From Modicisalibacter radicis (GTDB lineage Bacteria; Pseudomonadota; Gammaproteobacteria; Pseudomonadales; Halomonadaceae), in NCBI RefSeq assembly GCF_900961225.1, contig NZ_CAAHFN010000109.1, positions 124,001 to 188,000 of the forward strand: 64,000 nucleotides of DNA. Direction: 5' to 3'. Shown here in pieces: positions 7,569 to 17,038 of this stretch. A program made the translations under genes and the position numbers. A model generated the notes under the pieces. That model had not been told where the DNA came from. It saw nothing but the letters and a program-made list of their open reading frames with translations, and searched no databases. Each line of letters begins with the position of its first letter. The stretch's first letter is position 1.

Positions 7569-9872
7569 CTACTGGGGCGCCTCGCCCTCCTGGGCGCCTT
7601 CCTGGGAGCGGGATGTCTCGCCCGGGGCGGTCATGGTCCGGCTGGCATCCTCGGAGGCGCCGCGCCCGGGGCCGGCCCCGTCGAAGGGCGGATTCTCGAA
7701 CGTCACGCTGAGCCGCGGCAGCGACAGGTCGATGCCGTCGCCGTCCATGCGTTGCTTGAGACGCAGGTTGAAGGCCCGCGCCACGTCCCACTGCATCAGC
7801 GGGCTGGTGCGCATGCGCACGCGCAGGATCGCCGCGCCCTGGTCGAAGCTCTCGATGCCCTGCAGCTCGAGCGCCGACCAGATGTGATGCCGCATCATCG
7901 GGTCCTGGCGCAGTTCGTCGGCGACCTCGCGGACCAGGGCGACGGCGTCGTCGATGGGCATGTTGTGGGGGACCCGGATGCGCAGCAGGGCGATGCCGAA
8001 TTCACGGGCGAAGTTCTGGATGCCCTTGATCTGGCTGAACGGGATGATATGCACGATGCCATCGAGATCGCGCAGCCGCACGGTACGCAGGCTGAGTCCC
8101 TCGACCGTGCCCATGTGGCCGCCGACATCGACGAAATCGTCGATCGACAGCGAGTCCTCGATGAGGATGAACAGCCCGGTGATCAGGTCCTGGACCAGCG
8201 TCTGCGCGCCGAAGCCGATCGCCAGCCCGATCACCCCGGCACCGGCGAGCAGCGGTGTGACGTTGACGCCGAGATTGGCCAGCCCGACGATCGAGGCGAT
8301 CACCAGGATGGTGAAGAACACCACATTGCGGACCATCGGCGTGATGGTCTGGGCACGGGTGCTGTTGATGCGCCGCCCGCGGGTGCCGGAGGCGCTGCGC
8401 AGCGCCCGCTGGATGGCGGTATCGGCGAAGATCCACACCAGCCACGCCAGCAGCACGGTCAAGCCGATGCGCAGCAGGGCCTGACCGATGCGCGCGCTGA
8501 CCGCGCCTTCATCGCCGATCCCCAGCAACGAGAAGCCCCAGATACGCAACGACAGCTCGGCGAACAGCACCCAGCACAGGAATTGTCCCAATGTGTAGAG
8601 GAAGCGCTTGAGCCGACGCCGGTACTGGGAGGTGCGCCTGGCCGCGCCGACCCGTTCGGCATGCCGCCGCAACCCGCCACTGGCGACCAGCGTCAGGATC
8701 AGCAACGCGGCGCACAGAATCGCCCGGGTGAAGGCGCCGTCGGCCTCCCCCGCCGAGACGAAGATCGCCGCCAGCGAGGCGCCGATCAGCAACAGCGCGG
8801 GAATGTGCCAGTAATTGCCCAGCATGATCGCCAGGTCGCGTAGCGAGCTCTGATCGCGGCGCTCGGCGTAGGGACGATTGCGAATCAGGTGCTTGACCGG
8901 ACGCCGCAGGCGTATCACCAGAACCCCGCTCATCACGCCGGCCAGCACGTTGGCGAGTACCGATAGCCAGCTGGCCAGGTCGCCGCCCAGCAGCGTCGCC
9001 AGCCGTTCGCTGTTGACCGCATCGCTGAAGGCGGCCAGCGCGCCGATGATGAACAGGCGGCGCGGCGCCTGCCGGCGCAGGAGGGCCACCGCCACCCGAC
9101 GATGCCCCCGGGTGAATACCGAGATCACCGCATCGAAGACCGTCGACAGGAAACGTCCACAGAGCGTCACGTAGGCGATGACCAGCACCGTGGCGCGGGC
9201 TGGCGTGGGCGCCGATAGCCAGCGCAGGCTGGCCAGCATCACGACGAAGGCCGCCACCCAGGGCAGCACCTTGCGCAGAAAGTGGATGGCCAACAGCTTG
9301 ACGCCCGGCTCCGGGGGCAGCGCCAGCGGCCAGTCGCGGCGGCGTGCCAGCAATCGACCGCCGCCCATCAACAGCGTCAGCAGACCGAACCACACCGCCA
9401 GCAGCACGGCCGCCTCGGCGAGCTGACGCGCCAGCTCGGCACGCCCCATCGACTCGACCAGCTGGGCGGTGTCGTCGGCAGCGCGCCGGGCGCGTTGCGC
9501 CCAGATATCCAGCGGTGAATGGCCGGCCTCGGCCTGCTCGCCGAGATCGGTGAACGACTCGGCCAGCGCCCCCAGCAGGCCCTGGGGCGCTTCGCTCTCC
9601 TCGCCCGCTTCGAGCGCCCCGGCGCTGGCTCGCAGGCGCTTCAACTGGGTCAACAGCTCACCGCGCTGCGCATCGTTCTCGAGGGTGGCGATCACGCTAT
9701 CCAGCGACTCGCGCAGCTGACCGGGATCGGCCGAGGCCTGGGCCTGCTCGCCGCCGCCCCCGGTGAGCGCGCTCAACGACATGCCCTGGCCCGGCGATGC
9801 GCTCGAGAACGCCACGCAAAGGCCTATCAGCCCGGTTCCAAGTAGCCGCTTTAAAAGCCCCCTGAACGGCAT
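7569..9872 (-). CDS. MscS-type mechanosensitive ion channel (YbiO-like), with signal peptide
   Basis: This 767-residue protein starts with a signal-like segment (KRLLGTGLIGLCVAFSSASPG), then a periplasmic alpha-helical region rich in Q, E and A, about ten membrane helices, and a C-terminal MscS domain. The pore helix and beta domain are clear (LLAGAGVIGLAIGFGAQTLV, then DFVDVGGHMGTVEGL and IIPFSQI). The length and layout match the large YbiO class, which opens on membrane tension to release solutes on hypo-osmotic shock. The ATG at 9872 was chosen because GGGGAGAGG lies 3-5 bases before it; an upstream in-frame ATG at 9959 would run through a terminator hairpin. The C-terminal tail is rich in G, E and P. 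Confidence 0.92.
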   Translation of the reverse strand: MPFRGLLKRLLGTGLIGLCVAFSSASPGQGMSLSALTGGGGEQAQASADPGQLRESLDSVIATLENDAQRGELLTQLKRLRASAGALEAGEESEAPQGLLGALAESFTDLGEQAEAGHSPLDIWAQRARRAADDTAQLVESMGRAELARQLAEAAVLLAVWFGLLTLLMGGGRLLARRRDWPLALPPEPGVKLLAIHFLRKVLPWVAAFVVMLASLRWLSAPTPARATVLVIAYVTLCGRFLSTVFDAVISVFTRGHRRVAVALLRRQAPRRLFIIGALAAFSDAVNSERLATLLGGDLASWLSVLANVLAGVMSGVLVIRLRRPVKHLIRNRPYAERRDQSSLRDLAIMLGNYWHIPALLLIGASLAAIFVSAGEADGAFTRAILCAALLILTLVASGGLRRHAERVGAARRTSQYRRRLKRFLYTLGQFLCWVLFAELSLRIWGFSLLGIGDEGAVSARIGQALLRIGLTVLLAWLVWIFADTAIQRALRSASGTRGRRINSTRAQTITPMVRNVVFFTILVIASIVGLANLGVNVTPLLAGAGVIGLAIGFGAQTLVQDLITGLFILIEDSLSIDDFVDVGGHMGTVEGLSLRTVRLRDLDGIVHIIPFSQIKGIQNFAREFGIALLRIRVPHNMPIDDAVALVREVADELRQDPMMRHHIWSALELQGIESFDQGAAILRVRMRTSPLMQWDVARAFNLRLKQRMDGDGIDLSLPRLSVTFENPPFDGAGPGRGASEDASRTMTAPGETSRSQEGAQEGEAPQ

Positions 9873-9925
9873 TTCCTCTCCCCCTGTGAGATCCGCGATA
9901 GGCAAGCCTGACGCCTGACAACGAC

Positions 9926-9953
9926 AAAGCCAAGACCCGCAGGCCTTGGCTTT
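9926..9953 (-). terminator. Hairpin terminator of the RND efflux operon
   Basis: AAAGCCAAG and CTTGGCTTT form a perfect 9-bp stem around a 10-nt loop, 22 bp after the RND pump stop on the minus strand. The stem ends in TTT on both strands, so it may work in both directions. It also separates the pump operon from the mechanosensitive channel gene. Confidence 0.75.
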
Positions 9954-9974
9954 GCTCACGGACCCGGGCCGGGT

Positions 9975-12900
9975 TCAGCGGCCGGGATTGTCGCTCGCGG
10001 GCTGCGTGGAGGCCCCCGTGGTGGACTTGCCACGCTTGCGGTCGAACCAGTCCTCGAAGCGCATCACCAGCATGTAGAACATCGGCACGAAGAAGATCGC
10101 GATCAACGTGGCACCGAGCATCCCGCCGATCACCGCGGTACCGATCGAGTGGCGACTGGCCGAGCTCGCCCCCGAGGCGATCGCCAGCGGAATGACGCCG
10201 ACGATGAACGCGAACGAGGTCATGATGATCGGCCGGAAACGCAGCCGCGCCGCCTCCTTGGCCGATTCGACGATGCCCTTGCCCGCCTGGTGCTGCTCGA
10301 CCGCGAACTCGACGATCAGGATCGAGTTCTTGGCCGCCAGGCCGATCAGCACCAGCAGGCCGACCTGGAAGTAGACGTCACCCGCCAGACCGCGCAGGTA
10401 CATCGCCAATACCGCGCCGAGCATGGCGAACGGCACCGCGGTGATGACCACCAGCGGCAGCGACCAGCGCTCGTACTGGGCGGCGAGGATCAGCACCACC
10501 ATCACGATGCCGAAGACGAACGCCAGGGTCGAGTTGCCCGCGGAACTTTGCTGCTGGAAGGCTTCGCCGGTCCAGCCCAGCTGGTAGCCGGCGCCGACCG
10601 CTTCGCCGACCACCTCCTGCATCGCCGCGATGGCCTGTCCGGAGCTGTAACCCTCGGCCGGCTGACCCTGGATCTTGGCCGCCGGGAACAGGTTGAAGCG
10701 CTGGATGATGCTCGGCGCCTGGCTGCGCTCCATCGATACCACGCTGGACAGCGGTACCATCTCGCCGCTGTCGGCACGCACGTAGACCTTGCTCAGGTCG
10801 TCCGGGGTGTCGCGGTACTCCCCCTCCGATTGCAGGTTGACCTGGAAGTTGCGACTGAACATCGTGAAGTCGTTGACGTACAGCGTACCGAAGGTGCTCT
10901 GCATGGTGGTGTAGACGTCATCCAGCGAGAGGCCCATGCTGCGCGCCTTGTCGCGGTCCACCGTGGCGCTGTAGGTCGGCACCTGGGTGTCCATGGTGGT
11001 ACGTACCTGGGTCAGTTCCGGGCGCTGATTGGCGGCCTCGACCAGCGCCTGCGCCTTGGCCTCGATCTCCTGCGGCGAGGCACCCTCGGTGGATTGCAGG
11101 AAGCCTTCGAAACCGCCGGTGGTGGACATGCCCTGGATCGGCGGTGGATTGAAGGCGATCACCCGCCCCTCGGGATGCCGGGCGCCCATCTGGATCGTCC
11201 GACCGACCAGTTCCGGCGCGGTCGCCTCGCGTTCGGCCCAGTCCTCCAAGGTCACGAAGGCCACCCCGGCGTTGGGAAGCTGGGCACTGGCGAGGAGGTC
11301 GTACCCGGCGAAGGAGACCGCGCTCTTGACCCCGTCGAAGTCGAGAATGTCGTCGATGACCGCCTGGTTGAAGTCATCCGTGCGCTGCAGCGACGATGCC
11401 GCCGGCAACTGGGTGATCGCCAGATAGAAGCCCTGGTCCTCGGACGGCACCAGCCCGCTGGGCAGCCGCGTGAACAGAAACGCGGCGATGCCGCAGAAGC
11501 CCAGGAACAGCACCACCCCGAGCAGCGCGCGCTTGATCATGAAGCTCACTCCGCTGAGATAGCCGCGGGTGGCGCGTGCGAATACCCGGTTGAACCAGCG
11601 GAACGGCGCCGCCGGCTGCTTGTCGTGGGGCTTGAGGAACAGCGCGCACATCGCCGGCGACAGGGTCAGGGCGACGACCGCCGAGATCAGCACCGAGATG
11701 GCGATGGTGATCGCGAACTGACTGTAAAGCTGTCCCGATATGCCGCCCAGGAAGGCGACCGGTATGAACACCGCCGCCATTACCAGGGTGACCGCGACGA
11801 TCGGCCCGGATATTTCGGTCATCGCCTTGAGCGCGGCCTCCTTGGCGGAGACATCCTCCTCCTCCATGATCCGCTCGACGTTCTCGATGACGATGATGGC
11901 GTCGTCGACGACGATCCCGATCGCCAGGATCATCCCGAACAGCGTCAGCAGGTTGATCGAGTACCCCAGCAGATACATGCCCGCGAAGGTGCCGACGATC
12001 GAGATCGGCACGGCAATGATCGGCACGATCGCCGCGCGCCATTTCTGCAGGAACACGAAGACCACGAACACCACCAGCGCCAGCGCCTCGATGAAGGTGT
12101 GCACGACCTCCTCGATCGACAAGCGCACGAACTCGGTGGTGTCGTAGGGAATCGAGTACTCCATGCCTTCGGGAAAGTTCGCCGAGAGTTTTTCCAGGGT
12201 CTCGTTGACCGCCGTGGCGGTTTCCAGCGCGTTGGCCCCGGGTTGCAGGAAGATCCCGATCGGCACGGTGGGCTGGTTGTTCAGCCGGCCGACGAACGAG
12301 TAGTCCTGGGCCCCCAGCTCGATCCGCGCGACGTCACTCAGCTTGAGCGAACCGCCGCTCTCGTCGGTGCGCAGCAGGATGTTGCGGAACTGCTCGACGT
12401 TGGTGAAACGCCCTTCGGTGGTGATGGTGAACGTGTACGGGCGCGGATCCTTCATCGGCTCGGCGGCCAGCTTGCCGGCCGGGAACTGGGTGTTCTGCTG
12501 ACTGACGGCATCGGCCACCTCGCTGGCGGTGATGTCGTAATCGGCCATCTTGGCCGGGTCGAGCCATACCCGGATCGAGTAGTCCTTGGCGCCGAACAGC
12601 TGCGCGTTGCCCACGCCCTGGGTGCGCTTGAGCGCGTCGATGATGTTGACCAGCGCGTAGTTGCTGAGGAAAACCGGATCGTACTCGCCGTTGGTCGACG
12701 ACAGCGTCGCCACCTGGAGAATGCTCGACGAGCGTTTCTGGACCTGCACGCCCTGCTGCTGAACGACGCTGGGCAGTTGCGCCATGGCCTGCTGAACGCG
12801 GTTGTTGACGTCGATGGTCGCCTGGTCGGGGTCGGTGCCGATGGCAAAGGTCACCGACAGCGACAACGCCCCGCTATCGGCACTCGTCGAGTTGATGTAG

Positions 12901-13133
12901 AGCAGATTGTCGACGCCGTTGATCGCCTGTTCCAGCGGTGCCGCCACGGTCTCCGAAATGGTCTGGGCGCTGGCCCCCGGGTAGCTGGCGCTGACCTGGA
13001 CCTCGGGTGGCACCAGTTGCGGATACTGCTCGACGGGAAGCACGCGCAAGGCCATGACCCCGGCGATCACGATGATGATCGACAGCACCGTGGCGAACAC
13101 CGGTCGCCGGATGAAGAAACTCGAGAAATTCAT
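9975..13133 (-). CDS. RND multidrug efflux pump, inner-membrane permease (AcrB/MexB type, HAE1 family)
   Basis: This 1052-residue proton-driven pump has full AcrB-like length: the RRPVFATVLSII N-terminus, TM4 with the paired aspartates of the proton relay (IGIVVDDAIIVIENVERI), TM10 with the partner lysine (GLAAKNSILIVEFA), and two large periplasmic loops. It forms the trimeric inner-membrane part of a tripartite drug or solvent exporter. Its ATG overlaps the adaptor stop (TGATG at 13131-13135), so the two genes are coupled. No outer membrane channel gene follows, so a TolC/OprM homologue must come from elsewhere. Control is probably by the divergent TetR protein. Confidence 0.97.
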   Translation of the reverse strand: MNFSSFFIRRPVFATVLSIIIVIAGVMALRVLPVEQYPQLVPPEVQVSASYPGASAQTISETVAAPLEQAINGVDNLLYINSTSADSGALSLSVTFAIGTDPDQATIDVNNRVQQAMAQLPSVVQQQGVQVQKRSSSILQVATLSSTNGEYDPVFLSNYALVNIIDALKRTQGVGNAQLFGAKDYSIRVWLDPAKMADYDITASEVADAVSQQNTQFPAGKLAAEPMKDPRPYTFTITTEGRFTNVEQFRNILLRTDESGGSLKLSDVARIELGAQDYSFVGRLNNQPTVPIGIFLQPGANALETATAVNETLEKLSANFPEGMEYSIPYDTTEFVRLSIEEVVHTFIEALALVVFVVFVFLQKWRAAIVPIIAVPISIVGTFAGMYLLGYSINLLTLFGMILAIGIVVDDAIIVIENVERIMEEEDVSAKEAALKAMTEISGPIVAVTLVMAAVFIPVAFLGGISGQLYSQFAITIAISVLISAVVALTLSPAMCALFLKPHDKQPAAPFRWFNRVFARATRGYLSGVSFMIKRALLGVVLFLGFCGIAAFLFTRLPSGLVPSEDQGFYLAITQLPAASSLQRTDDFNQAVIDDILDFDGVKSAVSFAGYDLLASAQLPNAGVAFVTLEDWAEREATAPELVGRTIQMGARHPEGRVIAFNPPPIQGMSTTGGFEGFLQSTEGASPQEIEAKAQALVEAANQRPELTQVRTTMDTQVPTYSATVDRDKARSMGLSLDDVYTTMQSTFGTLYVNDFTMFSRNFQVNLQSEGEYRDTPDDLSKVYVRADSGEMVPLSSVVSMERSQAPSIIQRFNLFPAAKIQGQPAEGYSSGQAIAAMQEVVGEAVGAGYQLGWTGEAFQQQSSAGNSTLAFVFGIVMVVLILAAQYERWSLPLVVITAVPFAMLGAVLAMYLRGLAGDVYFQVGLLVLIGLAAKNSILIVEFAVEQHQAGKGIVESAKEAARLRFRPIIMTSFAFIVGVIPLAIASGASSASRHSIGTAVIGGMLGATLIAIFFVPMFYMLVMRFEDWFDRKRGKSTTGASTQPASDNPGR

Positions 13134-14428
13134 CAGCCGTTGGCCCCTTGCGCGTCGTCATCGCTGTCGTCGCCCTGCTGCGCATCGCCCGACGAGCCGT
13201 TCGCTTGCGGCGAGCCAGATGCCTGGCCTTGCTGCCGGGCGTTGCCTTGTTCCCCGTCGCTCTCCGGCGAGGGGGTCTTCTCCGCCTCGCCGTCGAAGGG
13301 CCGTGCCTCGATCGCCCGGCCCGGCTGGGCGCTGGGCACGTTGCTGACGACCACCCGCTGCCCGGCCTCGAGACCGCTCTGGATGGCGATCCAGGGGCCG
13401 GAGCGTTCGCCCAGCTCGACCGTCACCGGCTTGGCCTTGCCGTCGGCGTCGACGATGTAGACCTGGGGCCCTTCGCGGCCCTCGGTGACGGCGATCTCGG
13501 GCACCGCCAACAGACCGGGCAGGACCAGGCCGTCCAGCGTCACCCGCACGAACTGGCCGGGCAGGAACAGCGCCTGCGGGTTGTCGAAGGTCGCCTGGAC
13601 CTGAACCGTGCCGGTGTTCTGGTCGACCAGCGAACCGAGGAAGCTCAATTCGCCGGTCAGTCGGTCGCCGCCCTGGCCGCTACGCGCCGAGGCCACCGGG
13701 GTGATCGGGCGTTTCTCGTCGCTCGCACGGCGCTGCTGGCGAATCGCCATGGCGTCTTCGGGCGGCAGCGAGAAGCGCGCCTGCAGCGTCTTCAAGGGCG
13801 TTATGGTGGCGAGCAGCTGGGGCGCCTGAACCAGATTGCCGACATTGACCTCGCTCAAGCTGATCTGGCCCGCGACCGGCGCCTCGATGGTGCTGTAATC
13901 GAGATCCAGCTGGGCATCGTTCAACGCCGCCTGGGCCTGGGCGACCGAGGCCCGGGCGGCGAGCAGGTCGGCACGCGCCTCGTCGCGCTGCTGCTGGCTG
14001 ACCGAGTTCTGCTGGTAAAGGCGCTGGTAGCGCTCCCAGTTGCGCTGGGCCCGGTACAGCTCGGCCTCGGCGCTCTCGAGGTCGGCCTGACTCTGACCGA
14101 CCGCCGCCTGGTAACGATCCGGCTCGATGACGAACAGCGGATCGCCCTTTTCGACCTGGGCGCCTTCGTCGAACTGTCGCTGCTGCAGCACACCGGTGAC
14201 CCGCGCCATTACCTCGACCTGCTGCTCGCTGCGCAACAGCGCCGAATACTGCTTGTCGACCGGCAGGTCGCGCGGTTCGAGTTCCAGCACCTGAGCCTCG
14301 AGCGGCGGCTGTTGCTGCTGCCCGCCCCCCGACGGTTGCGAGGACTCCTCGCCACAGCCGGCCAGGCCCAGCGCCAGAACCGTCAGCCACACCCAGCCCG
14401 AACGGCCTGCGCTCACCGATGTACGCAT
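13133..14428 (-). CDS. RND efflux periplasmic adaptor lipoprotein (AcrA/MexA type)
   Basis: This 431-residue membrane-fusion protein has a lipoprotein signal (VWLTVLALGLAGC), a Q-rich linker, lipoyl and alpha-helical hairpin halves (coiled coil at about residues 95-165) and beta-barrel domains. The C-terminal tail of about 60 residues is acidic and low-complexity (rich in G, Q, S, D), longer than in E. coli AcrA. Start placed at the ATG at 14428: it gives the lipoprotein signal and has AAGGGA eight bases upstream, whereas the longer frame to 14557 runs through the operator region. First gene of the efflux operon. Confidence 0.94.
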   Translation of the reverse strand: MRTSVSAGRSGWVWLTVLALGLAGCGEESSQPSGGGQQQQPPLEAQVLELEPRDLPVDKQYSALLRSEQQVEVMARVTGVLQQRQFDEGAQVEKGDPLFVIEPDRYQAAVGQSQADLESAEAELYRAQRNWERYQRLYQQNSVSQQQRDEARADLLAARASVAQAQAALNDAQLDLDYSTIEAPVAGQISLSEVNVGNLVQAPQLLATITPLKTLQARFSLPPEDAMAIRQQRRASDEKRPITPVASARSGQGGDRLTGELSFLGSLVDQNTGTVQVQATFDNPQALFLPGQFVRVTLDGLVLPGLLAVPEIAVTEGREGPQVYIVDADGKAKPVTVELGERSGPWIAIQSGLEAGQRVVVSNVPSAQPGRAIEARPFDGEAEKTPSPESDGEQGNARQQGQASGSPQANGSSGDAQQGDDSDDDAQGANG

Positions 14429-14467
14429 CGCATTATCCCTTAGTCGTGTAGCAGTTGGCCGGAAGCC

Positions 14468-14491
14468 TACAACCATACACCAATGAATGTA
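14468..14491. promoter_or_regulatory. Operator-like palindrome between the efflux operon and its TetR repressor
   Basis: The sequence follows TACA-NN-CAT-N6-ATG-NN-TGTA, a 24-bp imperfect palindrome centred in the 134-bp divergent region. The right half ATGAATGTA resembles half-sites described for AcrR/TtgR-type repressors. It is 40 bp upstream of the adaptor start and 72 bp upstream of the repressor start, so it could control both genes. Confidence 0.6.
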
Positions 14492-14562
14492 AATACACGT
14501 TCGTTGCGTTAAGATGACTTCAAAAAAGCTTCCCCATTTCGCACCCAGAGAATCCACGCGCC

Positions 14563-15183
14563 ATGGTCAGACGCACCAAAGCCGAAGCCGAAGCCACGCG
14601 CGAAGCGCTGCTCGACGCCGCCGAGTCGCTGTTTCACGACAAGGGCGTCGCGCGCACCTCGCTCGAGCAGATCGCCCGTCACGCCGGCATGACCCGCGGC
14701 GCGGTGTACTGGCATTTCAAGAACAAGGCGGACCTTTTCCACGCCCTGCTCGAACGTGTGCGGCTGCCCTTCGAGGAACTCGCCGAGGATATCGAGGCCG
14801 CGCATGGCAACACCTCGCCACTGGAGTGCATCCGCCTGGCCTGCCACGAAAGTTTCCAGCGCCTCGAGCAGCCCAGCTACCAGCGCATCCATTCGATTCT
14901 CATCCATCGCTGCGAATTCTTCAGCGACATCGACCCGCTGGAGATGCAGCGCCGCCTGAGCCGCGAATGCTTCGACGCGATGCTCGAAAAGTTCCAGCAG
15001 GCCGCACAGGGGGACCAGCTGAAAGCGACGATCTCGCCGAAGATGGCCACCGAACTGCTGCAGTGCTGCCTCGGCGGACTGTTCCACGACTGGCTGCGCG
15101 ACCCCCGGGCGCACTCGCTGCGCGAACGCGGCGAGCCGATCGTCGACACCCTGTTCGGGTTGCTGCGCAACGACAGCGGTTAG
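14563..15183 (+). CDS. TetR/AcrR-family repressor of the RND efflux pump
   Basis: This 206-residue protein has an N-terminal TetR helix-turn-helix (TSLEQIARHAGMTRGAVYWHF) with the AcrR/TtgR/SmeT-type extension FKNKADLFHAL. The C-terminal helical half would bind a drug or solvent ligand and dimerise. It is divergent from the adaptor-pump operon, the standard arrangement for a local repressor. The ATG at 14563 gives the canonical MVRRTKAEAEATREALLDAA start. No other efflux regulator is nearby. Confidence 0.94.
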   Translation: MVRRTKAEAEATREALLDAAESLFHDKGVARTSLEQIARHAGMTRGAVYWHFKNKADLFHALLERVRLPFEELAEDIEAAHGNTSPLECIRLACHESFQRLEQPSYQRIHSILIHRCEFFSDIDPLEMQRRLSRECFDAMLEKFQQAAQGDQLKATISPKMATELLQCCLGGLFHDWLRDPRAHSLRERGEPIVDTLFGLLRNDSG

Positions 15184-15259
15184 CCAGGCAAACCTGGCTG
15201 CTGCATCGCAGCATAGACGCTACACTGAGCGCATCGCCAAGGCCGAGGTCGCCCTTTCC

Positions 15260-16165
15260 ATGGATGCACTCGAACTGATCCGCCACCGCGCGCTGGAGAT
15301 CGCCGTGCGCGTCTGGCATCCCGACGCCGACAAGACGCTCGTCGCCTGGCACGGGTTGTCCCGCCACGGCGGCGACTTTCACGAACTGGCCCGGCGGCTC
15401 GGCCCCGAGTGGCGGGTGATCGCCCCGGACACTCCCGGGCGCGGACTGTCCAGCTGGTCGCTGTTTCCGGCCCACGATTATCTGTACAGCCACTACCAGG
15501 AAGTCGCGCTGGCCGTGCTCGACCATTTCGGACTCGAGCGCGTGGCCTGGCTGGGCACCTCGATGGGTGGGCTGCTGGGGTTGCTGCTGAGCGCAACGGA
15601 ACAGGGCCACGGGCGTATCGAACGCCTGATCGTCAACGACGTGGGCCCGGAGATCGACGCCGACAGCCTGGCTCAGCTGGCCAGCTATTTCGCCGTGCCG
15701 CATCGCTTCGCCACCTTCGGCGCGCTGATCGAGGAGCTGCAGCGGCATTACGCGGAATTCGGCATCCAGGGCGATGCCGCCTGGCGGCGCCTGGCGTTGG
15801 AAAGCTCACGACGGCTGATCGATGGCAGCTGGGGGTTTCATTTCGACCCGCGTATCGCCGAGCAATTCATTCATGACAAACCGCTCGACCTGTGGCCGAC
15901 CTGGGCCGCCATCGACCGCCCGGTCATGGCGATCCGCGGCGCGCGCTCGACGATCCTCTCGGCGGCGACCCTGGCCCGCATGCACGACGCGCAACCCGGC
16001 CTGCGCGTGCTCGAGGTCCCCGACTGCGGCCATGCGCCGATGCTCAACCAGCCCGCCCAGGTCGAGCCGATCCGCGATTTTCTCGACGCTCCGGCAGACC
16101 GGCCAGCGAACGGCCTGCTGGCCCGGCTGCGGCAGAGCCTGCGGCGCTGGCGCCGAGGCGCCTAG
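15260..16165 (+). CDS. Alpha/beta hydrolase
   Basis: This 301-residue cytoplasmic hydrolase of the alpha/beta fold has the oxyanion region WHGLSRHGGD, the nucleophile elbow GTSMGG (Ser101) and a catalytic histidine in PDCGHAPML. The usual acid is probably in the segment before it. The C-terminal 15 residues are strongly basic (RLRQSLRRWRR). It resembles esterases and haloperoxidase-like hydrolases. It follows the TetR gene by 76 bp and converges on the next gene. The substrate is unknown. Confidence 0.85.
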   Translation: MDALELIRHRALEIAVRVWHPDADKTLVAWHGLSRHGGDFHELARRLGPEWRVIAPDTPGRGLSSWSLFPAHDYLYSHYQEVALAVLDHFGLERVAWLGTSMGGLLGLLLSATEQGHGRIERLIVNDVGPEIDADSLAQLASYFAVPHRFATFGALIEELQRHYAEFGIQGDAAWRRLALESSRRLIDGSWGFHFDPRIAEQFIHDKPLDLWPTWAAIDRPVMAIRGARSTILSAATLARMHDAQPGLRVLEVPDCGHAPMLNQPAQVEPIRDFLDAPADRPANGLLARLRQSLRRWRRGA

Positions 16166-16177
16166 CCGGGGCAGCGC

Positions 16178-17014
16178 TCAGGCGAGTTCGGCGATGCCGC
16201 GCGTCACCGCGCTGCGATAACCGCCACCGAACAGCAGCAGATGGTTGAGCAGCGGGTAGAGCTGGAACAGCGTCCGGCGGCGTGGCCAGTCGCCTGGCTC
16301 GCCGGCGTCCCAGTAGGCCTCGAAGAAGGCGCCGCCCGGCGCGCCGAACAGCGTCAGCATCGCCAGGTCGACCTCGGGATAATGGTAATAGACGGCGGGA
16401 TCGATGATCGCCGGGCCGCGTCCGGTATGCAGCACGTTACCCGACCACAGGTCGCCATGCACCAGGCTCGGCGGCGCGTCGGGCAGCCACTCCTCCAGGC
16501 GCCGGGCGACGCTGCCCAGCGCATCCAGGCTGGCGGCATCGAGCAGGCCGCGCTCGGCGCAGGCCTCCCCCAGCGGCAGCAGACGCTGCTCGCGCTGAAA
16601 GACCCGACCGTCGGCGCACGGCGTGTTGCGTTGCGGCGTGGGGCCGCAGCGGTTGTCGCTCGACCAGCCATGGTACGCGCCGGTCACCCCGTGCAGCTCG
16701 CGCAGCCCCTCGCCCAGTTGCGCTTCGCTCCGGCGACCGCGCGGCGCGCTGTCCAGCGCCTCCATGATCAGCAGGTCGTCGTCGAGCGCGACCACCTCGG
16801 GGACGATCAGCGAACTGCCGGCCCGGCGCAGGGCGCGCAGGCCATCGGCCTCCGCCGCCAGCGTCTCGGCGGCATCCCGCTTGACCACCAGCGCGCCGTG
16901 GGCGGTGGTCAGCCGCCAGACCTCGGCGATGTCACCCCCCGCCAGCGGCTCGGGGTCGCCGCGCGGGACGATGTCGAGCGCCTCGAGGCGCCCCAGCCAA
17001 TCCGGACGTGTCAT
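16178..17014 (-). CDS. Fructosamine kinase family protein (protein-deglycation kinase-like)
   Basis: This 278-residue protein has the APH/fructosamine-3-kinase fold: N-terminal lobe with ALVVKRDAAE, catalytic loop VHGDLWSGNV and the metal-binding DPAVYYHYPEVDLAM. Family members phosphorylate ketosamines on glycated proteins and so trigger their breakdown. A strong AGGAGGAG site lies four bases before the ATG. It starts 24 bp after the antiporter stop on the same strand, so the two probably share a transcript. Confidence 0.88.
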   Translation of the reverse strand: MTRPDWLGRLEALDIVPRGDPEPLAGGDIAEVWRLTTAHGALVVKRDAAETLAAEADGLRALRRAGSSLIVPEVVALDDDLLIMEALDSAPRGRRSEAQLGEGLRELHGVTGAYHGWSSDNRCGPTPQRNTPCADGRVFQREQRLLPLGEACAERGLLDAASLDALGSVARRLEEWLPDAPPSLVHGDLWSGNVLHTGRGPAIIDPAVYYHYPEVDLAMLTLFGAPGGAFFEAYWDAGEPGDWPRRRTLFQLYPLLNHLLLFGGGYRSAVTRGIAELA

Positions 17015-17038
17015 GGCTCCTCCTGAGGGTCGTGGATG

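Noticed and set aside
10149-13460. Open frame of about 1100 codons on the plus strand opposite the RND pump
   Set aside because: Antisense shadow of AcrB-like and adaptor genes; low-complexity composition and no domain.
14429-14557. Longer start for the efflux adaptor (14557)
   Set aside because: It would add 43 residues before the lipoprotein signal and run through the operator palindrome; the ATG at 14428 has a ribosome site.
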